The position numbers were made by a program, and so were the translations under genes. 52,507 nucleotides of DNA from Branchiostoma floridae (Eukaryota > Chordata > Leptocardii > Amphioxiformes > Branchiostomatidae), in assembly GCF_000003815.2 (NCBI RefSeq), contig NC_049980.1:4517129-4569635 (forward strand). The letters run 5' to 3'. Within the stretch, counting starts at the first letter, position 1. Every line of letters starts with the position of its first letter. The notes beneath the pieces were generated by a model that saw only the letters and a list, made by a program, of their open reading frames with translations, was not told where the DNA came from and did no database searches. Of the stretch, positions 1 to 9,542 are shown in pieces.

Positions 1-2435
1 CCACAACATTTTGCGGTTTGCATCTCTCGATTCCTTACTAAGAGGCCTTTCCAACCATACCAAGCTTGCACGGCCGGAACTTGAAGCCCAAGCTACAATC
101 GCGTCCGTAAGTCACCCACCTACCCGGTGACGTGACCGGCGGTGTTCCAAAAAAAGGAGCTAGCGGTTGCGCCTAAACAGAGCCCATATGCTCAAGAATA
201 TCTCGAGAAGGAAGTATCACAACATTTTGCGGTTTGCATCTTTCGATTCCTTACTAAGAGGCCTTTCCAACCATACCAAGCTTGCACGGCCGGAACTTGA
301 AGCCCAAGCTACAATCGCGTCCGTAAGTCACCCACCTACCCGGTGCCGTGACCGGCGGTGTTCCAAAAAAAGGAGCTAGCGGTTGCGCCTAAACAGAGCC
401 CATATGCTCAAGAATATCTCGAGAAGGAAGTATCACAACATTTTGCGGTTTGCATCTTTCGATTCCTTACTAAGAGGCCTTTCCAACCATACCAAGCTTG
501 CACGGCCGGAACTTGAAGCCCAAGCTACAATCGCGTCCGTAAGTCACCCACCTACCCGGTGCCGTGACCGGCGGTGTTCCAAAAAAAGGAGCTAGCGGTT
601 GCGCCTAAACAGAGCCCATATGCTCAAGAATATCTCGAGAAGGAAGTATCACAACATTTTGCGGTTTGCATCTTTCGATTCCTTACTAAGAGGCCTTTCC
701 AACCATACCAAGCTTGCACGGCCGGAACTTGAAGCCCAAGCTACAATCGCGTCCGTAAGTCACCCACCTACCCGGTGCCGTGACCGGCGGTGTTCCAAAA
801 AAAGGAGCTAGCGGTTGCGCCTAAACAGAGCCCATATGCTCAAGAATATCTCGAGAAGGAAGTATCACAACATTTTGCGGTTTGCATCTTTCGATTCCTT
901 ACCAAGCGACCTTTCCAACCATACCAAGCTTGCACGGCCGGAACTTGAAGCCCAAGCTACAATCGCGTCCGTAAGTCACCCACCTACCCGGTGCCGTGAC
1001 CGGCGGTGTTCCAAAAAAAGGAGCTAGCGGTTGCGCCTAAACAGAGCCCATATGCTCAAGAATATCTCGAGAAGGAAGTATCACAACATTTTGCGGTTTG
1101 CATCTTTCGATTCCTTACTAAGAGGCCTTTCCAACCATACCAAGCTTGCACGGCCGGAACTTGAAGCCCAAGCTACAATCGCGTCCGTAAGTCACCCACC
1201 TACCCGGTGCCGTGACCGGCGGTGTTCCAAAAAAAGGAGCTAGCGGTTGCGCCTAAACAGAGCCCATATGCTCAAGAATATCTCGAGAAGGAAGTATCAC
1301 AACATTTTGCGGTTTGCATCTTTCGATTCCTTACCAAGAGACCTTTCCAACCATACCAAGCTTGCACGGCCGGAACTTGAAGCCCAAGCTACAATCGCGT
1401 CCGTAAGTCACCCACCTACCCGGTGCCGTGACCGGCGGTGTTCCAAAAAAAGGAGCTAGCGGTTGCGCCTAAACAGAGCCCATATGCTCAAGAATATCTC
1501 GAGAAGGAAGTATCACAACATTTTGCGGTTTGCATCTTTCGATTCCTTACTAAGAGGCCTTTCCAACCATACCAAGCTTGCACGGCCGGAACTTGAAGCC
1601 CAAGCTACAATCGCGTCCGTAAGTCACCCACCTACCCGGTGCCGTGACCGGCGGTGTTCCAAAAAAAGGAGCTAGCGGTTGCGCCTAAACAGAGCCCATA
1701 TGCTCAAGAATATCTCGAGAAGGAAGTATCACAACATTTTGCGGTTTGCATCTTTCGATTCCTTACTAAGAGGCCTTTCCAACCATACCAAGCTTGCACG
1801 GCCGGAACTTGAAGCCCAAGCTACAATCGCGTCCGTAAGTCACCCACCTACCCGGTGACGTGACCGGCGGTGTTCCAAAAAAAGGAGCTAGCGGTTGCGC
1901 CTAAACAGAGCCCATATGCTCAAGAATATCTCGAGAAGGAAGTATCACAACATTTTGCGGTTTGCATCTTTCGATTCCTTACTAAGAGGCCTTTCCAACC
2001 ATACCAAGCTTGCACGGCCGGAACTTGAAGCCCAAGCTACAATCGCGTCCGTAAGTCACCCACCTACCCGGTGACGTGACCGGCGGTGTTCCAAAAAAAG
2101 GAGCTAGCGGTTGCGCCTAAACAGAGCCCATATGCTCAAGAATATCTCGAGAAGGAAGTATCACAACATTTTGCGGTTTGCATCTTTCGATTCCTTACTA
2201 AGAGGCCTTTCCAACCATACCAAGCTTGCACGGCCGGAACTTGAAGCCCAAGCTACAATCGCGTCCGTAAGTCACCCACCTACCCGGTGACGTGACCGGC
2301 GGTGTTCCAAAAAAAGGAGCTAGCGGTTGCGCCTAAACAGAGCCCATATGCTCAAGAATATCTCGAGAAGGAAGTATCACAACATTTTGCGGTTTGCATC
2401 TTCCGACTTCTTACCAAGCGACCTTCCCAACTTAA
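1..2435. repeat. 216-bp satellite array, about 11.3 tandem copies
   Basis: The same unit recurs exactly every 216 bp: its gcggttgcgcctaaacag anchor is at 163, 379, 595 and so on to 2323. Copies are nearly identical apart from a few diagnostic sites. The first and the last three to four copies read ccggtgacg while the middle ones read ccggtgccg. The copies near 900 and 1334 carry variants in the ctaagaggcc block. The last copy decays after about 2400, as expected at an array edge. Because 216 is a multiple of three, each middle copy shows the same 70-codon open frame closed by a TAG; this is a by-product of the period, not a gene. The left end of the array lies outside the window. Family not recognised. 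Confidence 0.97.
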
Positions 2436-2830
2436 TTAACAAGAATTGAAAAAAAAAACGAATTAATGTTCGAGTTCAGGGTAGAATATACAAAATTTTG
2501 TGGAGCCCACTTGTTTTCCCACAAAGAACACTTTGAAATGACCCCCAGCGGAGGTCACCATACTGCAGCTGACACACAGCAGTAGCGGGAACAGGATTCG
2601 TGCGCCAAATTCTACCCAGCATCAAAAAAAACATCGAAACTCACGTCATACAGCCTCAAAACTTACGCATTCCTCTACTATCCACCACAGTTTCCAACTC
2701 GCTGTCGTGCACAATAAAAATTCTATGGCTTTTCAAGAGCGGCGACGTACTATTTCGTGCCCGACCTACTTTTGTCCACGGGGGTCGCCCATAAACACTG
2801 TGTTATGCGACCACAGTGCACACCTGAAGT
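2436..2830 (-). repeat. Diverged copy of repeat C, inverted relative to the 18.3 kb and 19.8 kb copies
   Basis: From the aattaacaagaatt block to the ttatgcgacc block this stretch is the diverged reverse complement of 18299-18778 and 19785-20264. Shared landmarks are the ctgcag/ggtgacctccgc block, the ttttgaggctgta block and the gggcgacccccgtgg block. It starts exactly where the satellite ends, so the array seems to have formed in, or been inserted into, this element. A roughly 64-codon frame is kept between copies, but the changes are mainly non-synonymous and the apparent start is GTG, so it is not called as a gene. Confidence 0.8.
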
Positions 2831-2873
2831 ATCTTGCTATGTTATTCTCTTATTTCATGCCTGCTTTAGAGTT

Positions 2874-2937
2874 CGAGGGTTCGAGAGAGAGAGTTTGAGA
2901 GAGAGAGTTCGAGAGAGAGAGAGAGAGAGAGAGAGAT
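2874..2937. repeat. (GA)n microsatellite
   Basis: An interrupted purine run made of gagaga and gagtt blocks, ending in an uninterrupted (ga)n tract. Simple-sequence DNA with no coding signal. Confidence 0.9.
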
Positions 2938-2956
2938 CTAGTAGATATAAATTTGA

Positions 2957-3200
2957 TATTTAAAGGGACATTCCACTCCAGACGGGACTGTTATTTGCCG
3001 ATAGATACGTACCATTATACGATAAAGTACCCGTTAGCCCCAATCGCATCAAAAAGCATTCAGTCGTCTACAAAACTCCCCAAGACCCTCAATCAAATAA
3101 ATCAATGTGACGTTGTGCAATACTATATGTATTACAAAGTCGGATGCACACCTGAGGTTTTACCTTGCGCCCTCCAGAATTGTTATTTTTCTGATTAAGG
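2957..3200. mobile_element. Partial copy of the 'aaagggacattcc' TIR element
   Basis: It begins with tttaaagggacattccactc and continues through gatagatacgt, a block around acgataaagtaccc, and agcattcagtcgtctac. The same blocks occur in reverse order and on the opposite strand at 37720-37882, the right arm of a complete element at 37352-37882. Only one end is recognisable here, so this is a truncated copy. No transposase was seen. Confidence 0.6.
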
Positions 3201-3307
3201 GGTTGGCCTAGGTTTCTTCGTCTTTTAAACTCATCTTGTATGTTGATTTTAAATGTGTTGCGTTTATATGTCAATAAAGAGGATGTCAATGCTTGATAGA
3301 TGGGCAC

Positions 3308-3921
3308 GAAAGAATTCTAAATCTGATTTTTGGGGCCATATGGTTGACGTCAACAGGTTTTATTGCCCCTAATATTATTTTTTTCTATGACAAAATACAG
3401 CACTTTGGCACATACCACTGCAATGAAACTATGTTTTTCATGTGCATAATGATGAAAGCTATAAGCTCATGGTTGTGCAAATTGATATCTACTAACGATC
3501 TGTATTACTAACGTATTATTATTTCAGCCTTATGTCAGGCACTATGCCCATTTAAAAGGACAACAATGAATGTAAAAACACACAGGACAAGAATACAAAT
3601 ACACACGTATACAGTAAAATATTGAGTAGGCTTAGCCAGTATATTTAAATTAAGGTAATGTTGTTTTGATGTCTCCAAAATGCACTATGATTGAAGGCTT
3701 CTGAATAGAATAACCGGATGATGTGTGAAATTTCTTCTCCTAGCTTCAAAAGCTCCATAAAATAAACACTTAGCACATGAAGCCGTTGTAAAACCGAACA
3801 AAATCATGAAGGCACTGTTGTAAGCTACTCGTAGTTTGCAAATAGCGCCCAAGGTAGGTTGTATATTGTGACCACAATTGGACGAAAATCCAAGAACAAT
3901 TTAATCAGGACACGCTTAACT
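3308..3921. other. Non-coding interval, nothing recognised
   Basis: AT-rich DNA with only short spurious frames. No exon-like segment, RNA gene or clear repeat was seen. Confidence 0.5.
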
Positions 3922-4383
3922 TCACGCCGATCTAATACAGACGAACTGGTATTTTTGTAACAGCGAAATGTATGTAAAAATCCATCTAGGCGCCGTAAAA
4001 GCAGTCTTTCGAGAACTCAACAGATCGGATAACTGATCGAACTGGAAACCGCTATCGCACGGGCACACACCTGTCAGAATTTGGTCTGGTCCATTTACGA
4101 CAAAACGCCTGATGTGCGGCATTTGGAAAAATGGCGGCTCGATTTGCCGATTCAAAATTTCGGCGAAACTTTGCCTCTCAGACATGTCCAAACATGCGCC
4201 GTAAATTGTTTTCCATGCGGAAACGTTAGAGGGGCGTAAAAGGAAGGCACCATCTTTGTCAGTCGGTGTGGTTTCTAGAAATTTCGCTGAAAGAAGGTCA
4301 CTTTCAAGGTACGTTCGCCATGTTTGTATGTCCCAACTTTGAGATGATATAGAAAACAAAACAAAAGCGGTGTCCAAAATCAC
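3922..4383 (-). CDS. Unrecognised 153-codon open frame
   Basis: Longest non-transposon frame in the left 10 kb. The apparent initiator is GTG, so it would have to be an internal exon or a relic rather than a complete gene. A pyrimidine-rich stretch followed by cag or aag lies inside its 5' part, and no clear donor was found at its 3' end. The product has no recognisable domain: a short GAFLLRPS string recalls the core of an SH2 domain, but the rest of the fold is not there. It could be a decayed transposon frame or a chance opening. No function is proposed. Confidence 0.2.
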   Translation of the reverse strand: MILDTAFVLFSISSQSWDIQTWRTYLESDLLSAKFLETTPTDKDGAFLLRPSNVSAWKTIYGACLDMSERQSFAEILNRQIEPPFFQMPHIRRFVVNGPDQILTGVCPCDSGFQFDQLSDLLSSRKTAFTAPRWIFTYISLLQKYQFVCIRSA

Positions 4384-5067
4384 AGTAATATCCCGGGTAG
4401 GTAGATTAGTGACGAATATGATGCCGAAAACCGCACGTCGACACCACTTTTGTTAAATGAGAGAGAGGTCCGAGAGTGCGGTCAGCCCCTCGGCGGTAGG
4501 CGAAGGTATTGTTGTCGGATCGCTCGTGCTGAAGCGCCCGGGTCGGTGTTCCGTGCGTGACCCGAAGAACCCGAGTGAGAGCGGAAAGTTCCGACGGTGA
4601 TTTCCGACAGATGCGGAAGGTACCCGAAGTGCGATTTTGCGACAAAAACCGACTGAGGGCACGCACTCGGCATGCGTTGCACACGTAACCAAAAGACCAC
4701 GTGACCCCACCAACTTCTGACAGGGCCTATGAGGTAAGTATGCCCGTGTATCGGGCGGTAGTTGTCTCTGTCAGTGACATTGAGATTTTCCCGTAATGGC
4801 TGGAATGAGATTTGAAATGTAAGGGNNNNNNNNNNNNNNNNNNNNNNNNNNNNNNNNNNNNNNNNNNNNNNNNNNNNNNNNNNNNNNNNNNNNNNNNNNN
4901 NNNNNNNNNNNNNNNNNNNNNNNNNGTACGGCATGGTTAAAAACAGATCACACCTGTTGTTTATGAAGATAATGAGATCCACGTGGAAGTTCATCATGTC
5001 CAGCCTGCAGTTCTACTCCTCTTCGCCAGATAGTGCTACTGAGCGGTCCAGTTTTTCCAATGGGTGA
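4384..5067. other. GC-rich non-coding stretch with assembly gap
   Basis: Positions 4440-4700 are noticeably richer in CpG than their surroundings and are open in more than one frame, but no product is recognisable. A run of N follows, then ordinary sequence up to the LINE tail near 5070. Confidence 0.5.
4826..4925. other. Assembly gap, 100 N
   Basis: Exactly 100 consecutive N, the conventional placeholder for a gap of unknown size. Open frames crossing it are artefacts. Confidence 0.99.
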
Positions 5068-5285
5068 AAGATGAATGAATTTTATTGCTCAACAATCGCA
5101 CAGGGTACAATGTATGGCAACCAATAACAACTAATAGCTATACAGACAATAGTACTAAGAGGAAGGCCCGTCAAAGTAGAACTGCAACTGTAAACATGTA
5201 GACTTGCCATACTCGTGAGAGTGGCCGTCCATCACTAAGAGGCTACATACAAAACAGCAACAAAACATTATCGATAATAGTACAG

Positions 5286-6140
5286 TTATGGATCATTAAT
5301 CTGGTCTCGCATTTGGAATACATTATAAAGAAACTGGCCTACGTAGACGGATATATGAGTTGAACATGAGAGCAATACATGGAAAATATCGCTTTCTGTA
5401 CCAGCGAGAGAGATGTGTGTTTTAGTTCTGATATTCTTAAACAATGTTTCTCTCTCTTTACTGTAAGTAGGACATTTCATAACAAAGTGGAATTCATCTT
5501 CTATATCTTCATGACATGTAGGACACAGTCTCTGAGTGGCTGGTGTGTTACGGTGACGACCTTTTTCGATTTCTAAACAATGTGCACTTATTCTCAGTTT
5601 TGTAATGCTGTATCTAAATGGTCTATTATGAATTGATTTGAGATATTCTTCCATACCAAAGTGTTTTTTGATTTTCGAATATGTTTTTAGTTTGTTGGTG
5701 CTTTTGAGCTGTTCCCTCCAGCCAGAAAGAAACGTGTCTTTTAGACGCTCTTTGAATATGTTCCCAAAATGTTTGGCATTAACAGCGGGGTTAAGCCAAA
5801 CATTTTGGAACCCATGTCTGCATAAAATGTCCTGAACGTGAGTAGCCCAGTCATGTTCTTCTTCGACTGAAGTGTCGTAAGCCTTTTTAACAATCCTATC
5901 ATTTGGTAGAGTATGCAATCTTAGCCAGTATTTAATCAGATGTGTTTGATTGTCAACGAATAGAGGAAATATTCCTAATTCACCTCTTACGGCGGCATTG
6001 ACAGAGCTTTTCGGTACATGAAGTAAAATTTTGCAGAAATTTAAGAGAACGTATTCTAAGTCAGGTGTTTCATATGGGATTTTTGGCTGTTCTATTGTTA
6101 TATTCTGGTTCCTAAACAAAGTGTCTGACTGGTATATCAC
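5286..6140 (-). pseudogene. LINE ORF2 C-terminal fragment with zinc-binding motif
   Basis: The 284-residue frame has two hallmarks of the C-terminal part of non-LTR ORF2 proteins. The first is the post-RT block around residues 50-75 (VRGELG followed by IKYWLRL). The second is a C-terminal cysteine/histidine cluster near residues 205-225 of the form C-x2-C-x8-H-x4-C (CPTCHEDIEDEFHFVMKC). The catalytic YxDD motif of the RT is absent because the copy is 5'-truncated. The apparent GTG start is only where the frame is cut; it stays open upstream into an ORF1-like scrap. In its family this region aids RNA binding and target-primed reverse transcription; here it is a relic. Confidence 0.8.
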
Positions 6141-6142
6141 GT

Positions 6143-6290
6143 TCAGTTTGTCACTGTATTTTTTGAATCGAACAAGAATGGGACGATGAAAGGTGAAAAA
6201 GCCGTGGGATCAGGCATGGAGCGTGACACGCTTCCTGACAATTCAATGTCAGCCAAGTTCAATTCGAACTTCCAAATATATACTACGGTC
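6143..6290 (-). pseudogene. Possible LINE ORF1-like remnant
   Basis: In the frame that continues into the ORF2 fragment there is an RPILVRFKKYSDK stretch, resembling the conserved C-terminal part of L1-type ORF1 proteins. The part before it is in another frame, so a frameshift is present. If this reading is right, an internal deletion has joined ORF1 to the end of ORF2. The similarity is short. Confidence 0.35.
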
Positions 6291-6628
6291 AAACCTGCCC
6301 AATACGACCACTCGGGGGAACGGAACGGGCAAAAGCGCTCGATTTGGACAGGTGGTCGCCGAGAAGAGTATCGACTCACAACATTCCCGATGCATAGTAT
6401 ATAAATGGTTTCCGTCCGTTGTGTTTAATGGCCAATAGCAAGCACACGCACGCAAAGGAGTAAGTAAGCGAGGTGTTTAATGTCAGGCACGCACACGCAC
6501 ACAGAAACGTAAGTAAGCCTGGTCTCCTAGGATTAATTGACTGATCAATTGACTTACTCAAGCAATTGAATAAACTTTGGCTTTTGTCTTTTCCAAATTT
6601 CTTTTGTACACAACCGAATGTTGATCAG

Positions 6629-6858
6629 TGATTCATCTGTCACCTTCCTCTGGTGACAAAACTGACCTGTAGTACTTTTCACTGCCGCTAGGTGTCGCTG
6701 CTGTTGTATGAGGAATGCATAGTCCCAAAAGTAACTGTTTTGATGAAAAATTACACAAGGGAGACAGTTTTTTTATATCTTTACGTATTGATTTGTCACA
6801 GAGGACGGAAAGGGCAAAATATTTCTGTCCCCAGCTGCAAAATTCTGTCAAAGGACTG
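6629..6858. repeat. Dispersed repeat, also at about 30293-30455
   Basis: Shares ttcatctgtc, a ttacacaa-gaggcagttttttt block, cacagaggacgga and gtccccagctgcaaaattc with 30293-30455. The pair marks a dispersed element of unknown class. The short frames within it have no recognised product. Confidence 0.65.
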
Positions 6859-6865
6859 AAGTATA

Positions 6866-7085
6866 TACTGTAAATGTATTTAAGTTTTCGGGGATTGAAT
6901 TTTGCGGTAGCGGGAAAAGGGACTTTTCGCGGTGGATTTAAGTTCGCAGTAACACCATAGACTGCAGTCTAATACCATAAAAGAAAAAATTTCGCAGTGG
7001 TTTTATAAGTTTGCGGTGAAGTGGTAGTGGTCACAGCGAAAACCGCGAACATTAATCCACCGCAACTATTTCTGCATTTACAGTA
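6866..7085. mobile_element. Palindromic MITE, family 1 (TACTGTAAATG ends), copy 1
   Basis: Starts with tactgtaaatg and ends with gcatttacagta. Inside are paired cgcggtgg/ccaccgcg blocks, so almost the whole 220 bp can fold back on itself. Well-preserved related copies are at 10704, 36100, 42890 and 49893. A TA dinucleotide at both ends fits a Tc1/mariner-type target site, but no transposase is present. Confidence 0.85.
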
Positions 7086-8154
7086 GTACAGGTGCTGGCT
7101 ACAACCCTGAAAGAGTGAAACAAAAGTGACTGCATTAATGTAATGGCTGCATGTTGTAGGTGTGACAGTTTAATAGAAGTGAACACTTACAATCAGACAG
7201 CACTGAGGACATTCCTGGCAAGACATTACAATGGAAAATGAATGGATGAAAATTTACAATGGACAGGAAACCCTGTATGATTAGGGGTGCATGGGTACCG
7301 GTTCAGAAAATTCAGGTCTAGGTACGTAGGATCAGGTCCAGGGTACGGACCTGATTCAGTATGTGAAAACTTTGTGAATGGATGATACTCAAAACAATGG
7401 TCCATTTTGCTACAAAGAAATCTGTTTTGTGAAGTATTCGACTCCCACTGACGTTTTAAAATCCTACAAAGCTAACTGCCTCTGTATGACTGTAAAAGTT
7501 GGCAGAAATTACTATAGACTCTACTTCGCCCGTTATTGTCCTCGATAGGTAGGCCCCCAAACGACTGAATGCCTGATCACATAATCTGTTCATTTTCCAA
7601 TCGGTCCAACATCCGGTCCACCGAATTTTTTCAGGTCCGGTTTTTCTGGACCCGTCCAATAAGAAAAAACGATTTCGTACCGCGGTACCCACAACTATTT
7701 ATGATCATTACCTGCTATTCATCAGCAACCTGATAGGGGGTGCTTCTGTATGGGTATTTCAGTATGATTAGCAGTATGTTCTAGAAAGTAAGGTTTAGGA
7801 ACTTGAACTCCATGTAACACAAAGAAACTGACAGTTGGAAACAAGCTGTTACAGTGAGATTACTGTTTATTGCCCATGAAGAAAAGATATGTTCCACAAG
7901 TCGAAACCATTTTGGCCCGTCGAGAAAGTTCCACAGATTATCAAAGCAACTGTCATGTAGTAAGGCTAAGATTTTTGTCAGTTCTCTCAGTCGTAAAAAG
8001 AAAATAATGCTCTACTGGAATATAGGGAAAAAATTGATCATTACTAATGGTGAACTCTATACTTTCGTTTCCAATTGATTTTAGTTTTCCTTCCATCTTC
8101 AATCTTTTCATGATGTTTTCTTTCTAAACATTTTCTCACAAATCTCCATGGATG
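7086..8154. other. Non-coding interval with a probable hAT-like MITE at 7287-7690
   Basis: Within this stretch, aggggtgcatgggtaccg near 7287 is mirrored by cggtacccac ending near 7690. Both ends also carry ggtcc/ggacc-rich blocks. This looks like a non-autonomous hAT-type element of about 400 bp. The rest holds only short spurious frames. Confidence 0.5.
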
Positions 8155-8373
8155 TAACGCTAGTTCACCTTTATTCGCAGGGTAACCTTTATCCGTTGTA
8201 TTTAAACCAGGGTATTTCGGGATATCATGTTGACGGACGGAGGTCTCAAACTGCATTATAATGAAAAAAAATGCAATTTGAAGTCACCATCTATCAACTT
8301 CATGTCCCTAAATATCATGTTTTTAGGTTCAACGGATATAGGTTACCCCGCGAATAAAGTTGAACTAGCGTTA
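8155..8373. mobile_element. Palindromic MITE, family 2 (TAACGCTAGTTCACC ends), copy a
   Basis: Opens with taacgctagttcacctttat and closes with ataaagttgaactagcgtta. A second internal mirror (ggtaaccttta tccgtt against aacggatataggttacc) makes a long imperfect hairpin of about 219 bp. The same element recurs at 11712, 12129, 13265 and 49303 and as a half copy at 37881. Confidence 0.85.
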
Positions 8374-9222
8374 AGTTCGTATGTCATCAGAATGATCACA
8401 AAGTACAATCATGATTGTCTTCTTCATATTTCAAAGTTGAATACCATAGAAATGCTTGGTATATGCTAGTAAGTACAAGGCAACCTTTGCATACATACAT
8501 TGTATAAGGAATCTCTGGAGGATGCAACAAACAACAAGAAAGCTTATAAGAAATAAAAATATTGAAAACAATTGCAGAAAGAATAGCCAATCTTTCAAAA
8601 ATTACATGCAAGTTCATGTTGATAAAACAAAAATGTCCCTACTACATTTAAAAGCTTTACAATTAAACAATATGTACAAGTGGTACTTGTAAAATACATG
8701 TAATTTGTATCAAAACCTACGCTTCACCATCACACTGCAGATAAACCACCCATAATAAAGCAACTGTTTACATGAAAACAAATACCTTGGGTAACATATA
8801 CAGCTAGCCTCGTATACAAAACCTACCATAGACATAGCTATCCAGTCTTTTTGTCTTCTTGTGCAAATAGTTGCGTAAGAGCACGAAGAAACGTTACTGT
8901 ACAAAACTAGATCAACTACAGTCCTAATCTTATTCATCTACTCCGTTAACCGACCAAATATGTATTACTATTGTGGTAAAATGTCGCATATCATTTTCAA
9001 AAACACATAAAATTTGTGACATTCAACGATATAAAAGTCCTTGCTTACAAAAAGTTATGTTGGCTAAGCCTTCATTCAAATAAAAAAAGAGAAAAAAAAA
9101 CATTGACTTGAAGATTTGAAATGGATTACACTTAACATATTCCTCCAAAGGTAGGTAAAAAAGGAACACTTTTGATTCATTTTAGTCAGCAGTGCCACAA
9201 CACCTCACAATTTTGTTAATCT
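8374..9222. other. Non-coding interval downstream of DUOXA, nothing recognised
   Basis: AT-rich with scattered short frames. On the minus strand this is where the DUOXA transcript should end, but no canonical AATAAA was found on that strand between 9425 and about 9060, so the poly(A) site is undetermined. Confidence 0.5.
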
Positions 9223-9304
9223 CCAAGCAGATCCTACGGTGGCATAAGATGAAATGAAACTCTTCTACTGGCTAAGCTCTTATTCCACCGTAGGATCTGC
9301 TTGG
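9223..9304. repeat. 27-bp inverted repeat (hairpin) just downstream of the DUOXA stop
   Basis: ccaagcagatcctacggtgg is repeated as its exact reverse complement at 9285-9304. Pairing extends inward by about seven more positions with one mismatch, leaving a loop of about 28 nt. It lies about 120 bp after the DUOXA stop codon and so probably in the 3' UTR. It could be a small fold-back element or an RNA hairpin. Confidence 0.85.
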
Positions 9305-9343
9305 AAATTACAATTGGTCACCTGCTGCACTAATGTGTAAAAC

Positions 9344-9381
9344 ATTTGCATATTGATGATTTGCATATTTATGATTTGCAT
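9344..9381. promoter_or_regulatory. Three tandem octamer motifs (ATTTGCAT)
   Basis: atttgcat occurs at 9344-9351, 9359-9366 and 9374-9381, spaced exactly 15 bp apart, as a small tandem duplication in the presumed DUOXA 3' UTR. The word is the consensus for POU-family (Oct) factors. Any function is unproven. Confidence 0.35.
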
Positions 9382-9424
9382 ATTCGTGACTCCTCCAAGA
9401 ACACCACGGTGACAGCAGTTCAGA

Positions 9425-9542
9425 CTAGGCTTGTGCTTGGATGTCCTCCATCTGGATGGCGACGTTTCCGCCCTGATCCGCCTCGGCCTCAGGTTCCTCC
9501 CTGATGGCACTGTCTGGGTGCAGGCCTGAGGAGGGAGTGGAC
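9425..9542 (-). CDS. DUOXA coding exon 10 (acidic C-terminus and stop)
   Basis: 118 nt from acceptor tattccacag to TAG. Encodes STPSSGLHPDSAIREEPEAE, then an acidic stretch ending MEDIQAQA. The phase matches exon 9 (AG plus G gives Arg). The acidic C-terminus could pair with the basic exon 9 segment. Confidence 0.8.

Larger units (their letters stand above)
5070..6300 (-). mobile_element. 5'-truncated non-LTR retrotransposon (LINE)
   Basis: Reading right to left: a possible ORF1-like scrap (about 6290-6143), a 284-codon frame from the end of a reverse-transcriptase ORF2 (6140-5286), about 200 bp of 3' UTR, and a short tail ending in aataaaattcattcatc near 5070. It is a dead copy, since the endonuclease and the catalytic RT core are missing. 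It lies downstream of DUOXA. Confidence 0.8.

Noticed and set aside
167-1675. Seven identical 70-codon open frames, 216 bp apart
   Set aside because: They are produced by a satellite whose period is a multiple of three; each ends at the same TAG, and copies with the gacg variant lose the frame. No initiation or splice context.
1-2435. CRISPR array or 5S rRNA/snRNA tandem cluster
   Set aside because: The units have no spacer/repeat alternation, and the sequence does not resemble 5S, U1, U2 or U6; the genome is eukaryotic.
2600-2794. 64-codon frame conserved in the 18.3 and 19.8 kb repeat copies
   Set aside because: Starts with GTG, and most differences between the copies change the amino acid, so there is no sign of protein-level selection. 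Treated as part of repeat C.
3922-4383. SH2-domain protein suggested by GAFLLRPS
   Set aside because: Only one short string fits; the tryptophan, the alphaA Arg and the rest of the domain order are missing.
4482-4997. 171-codon minus-strand frame
   Set aside because: Runs through the 100-N gap, so its length is artificial.
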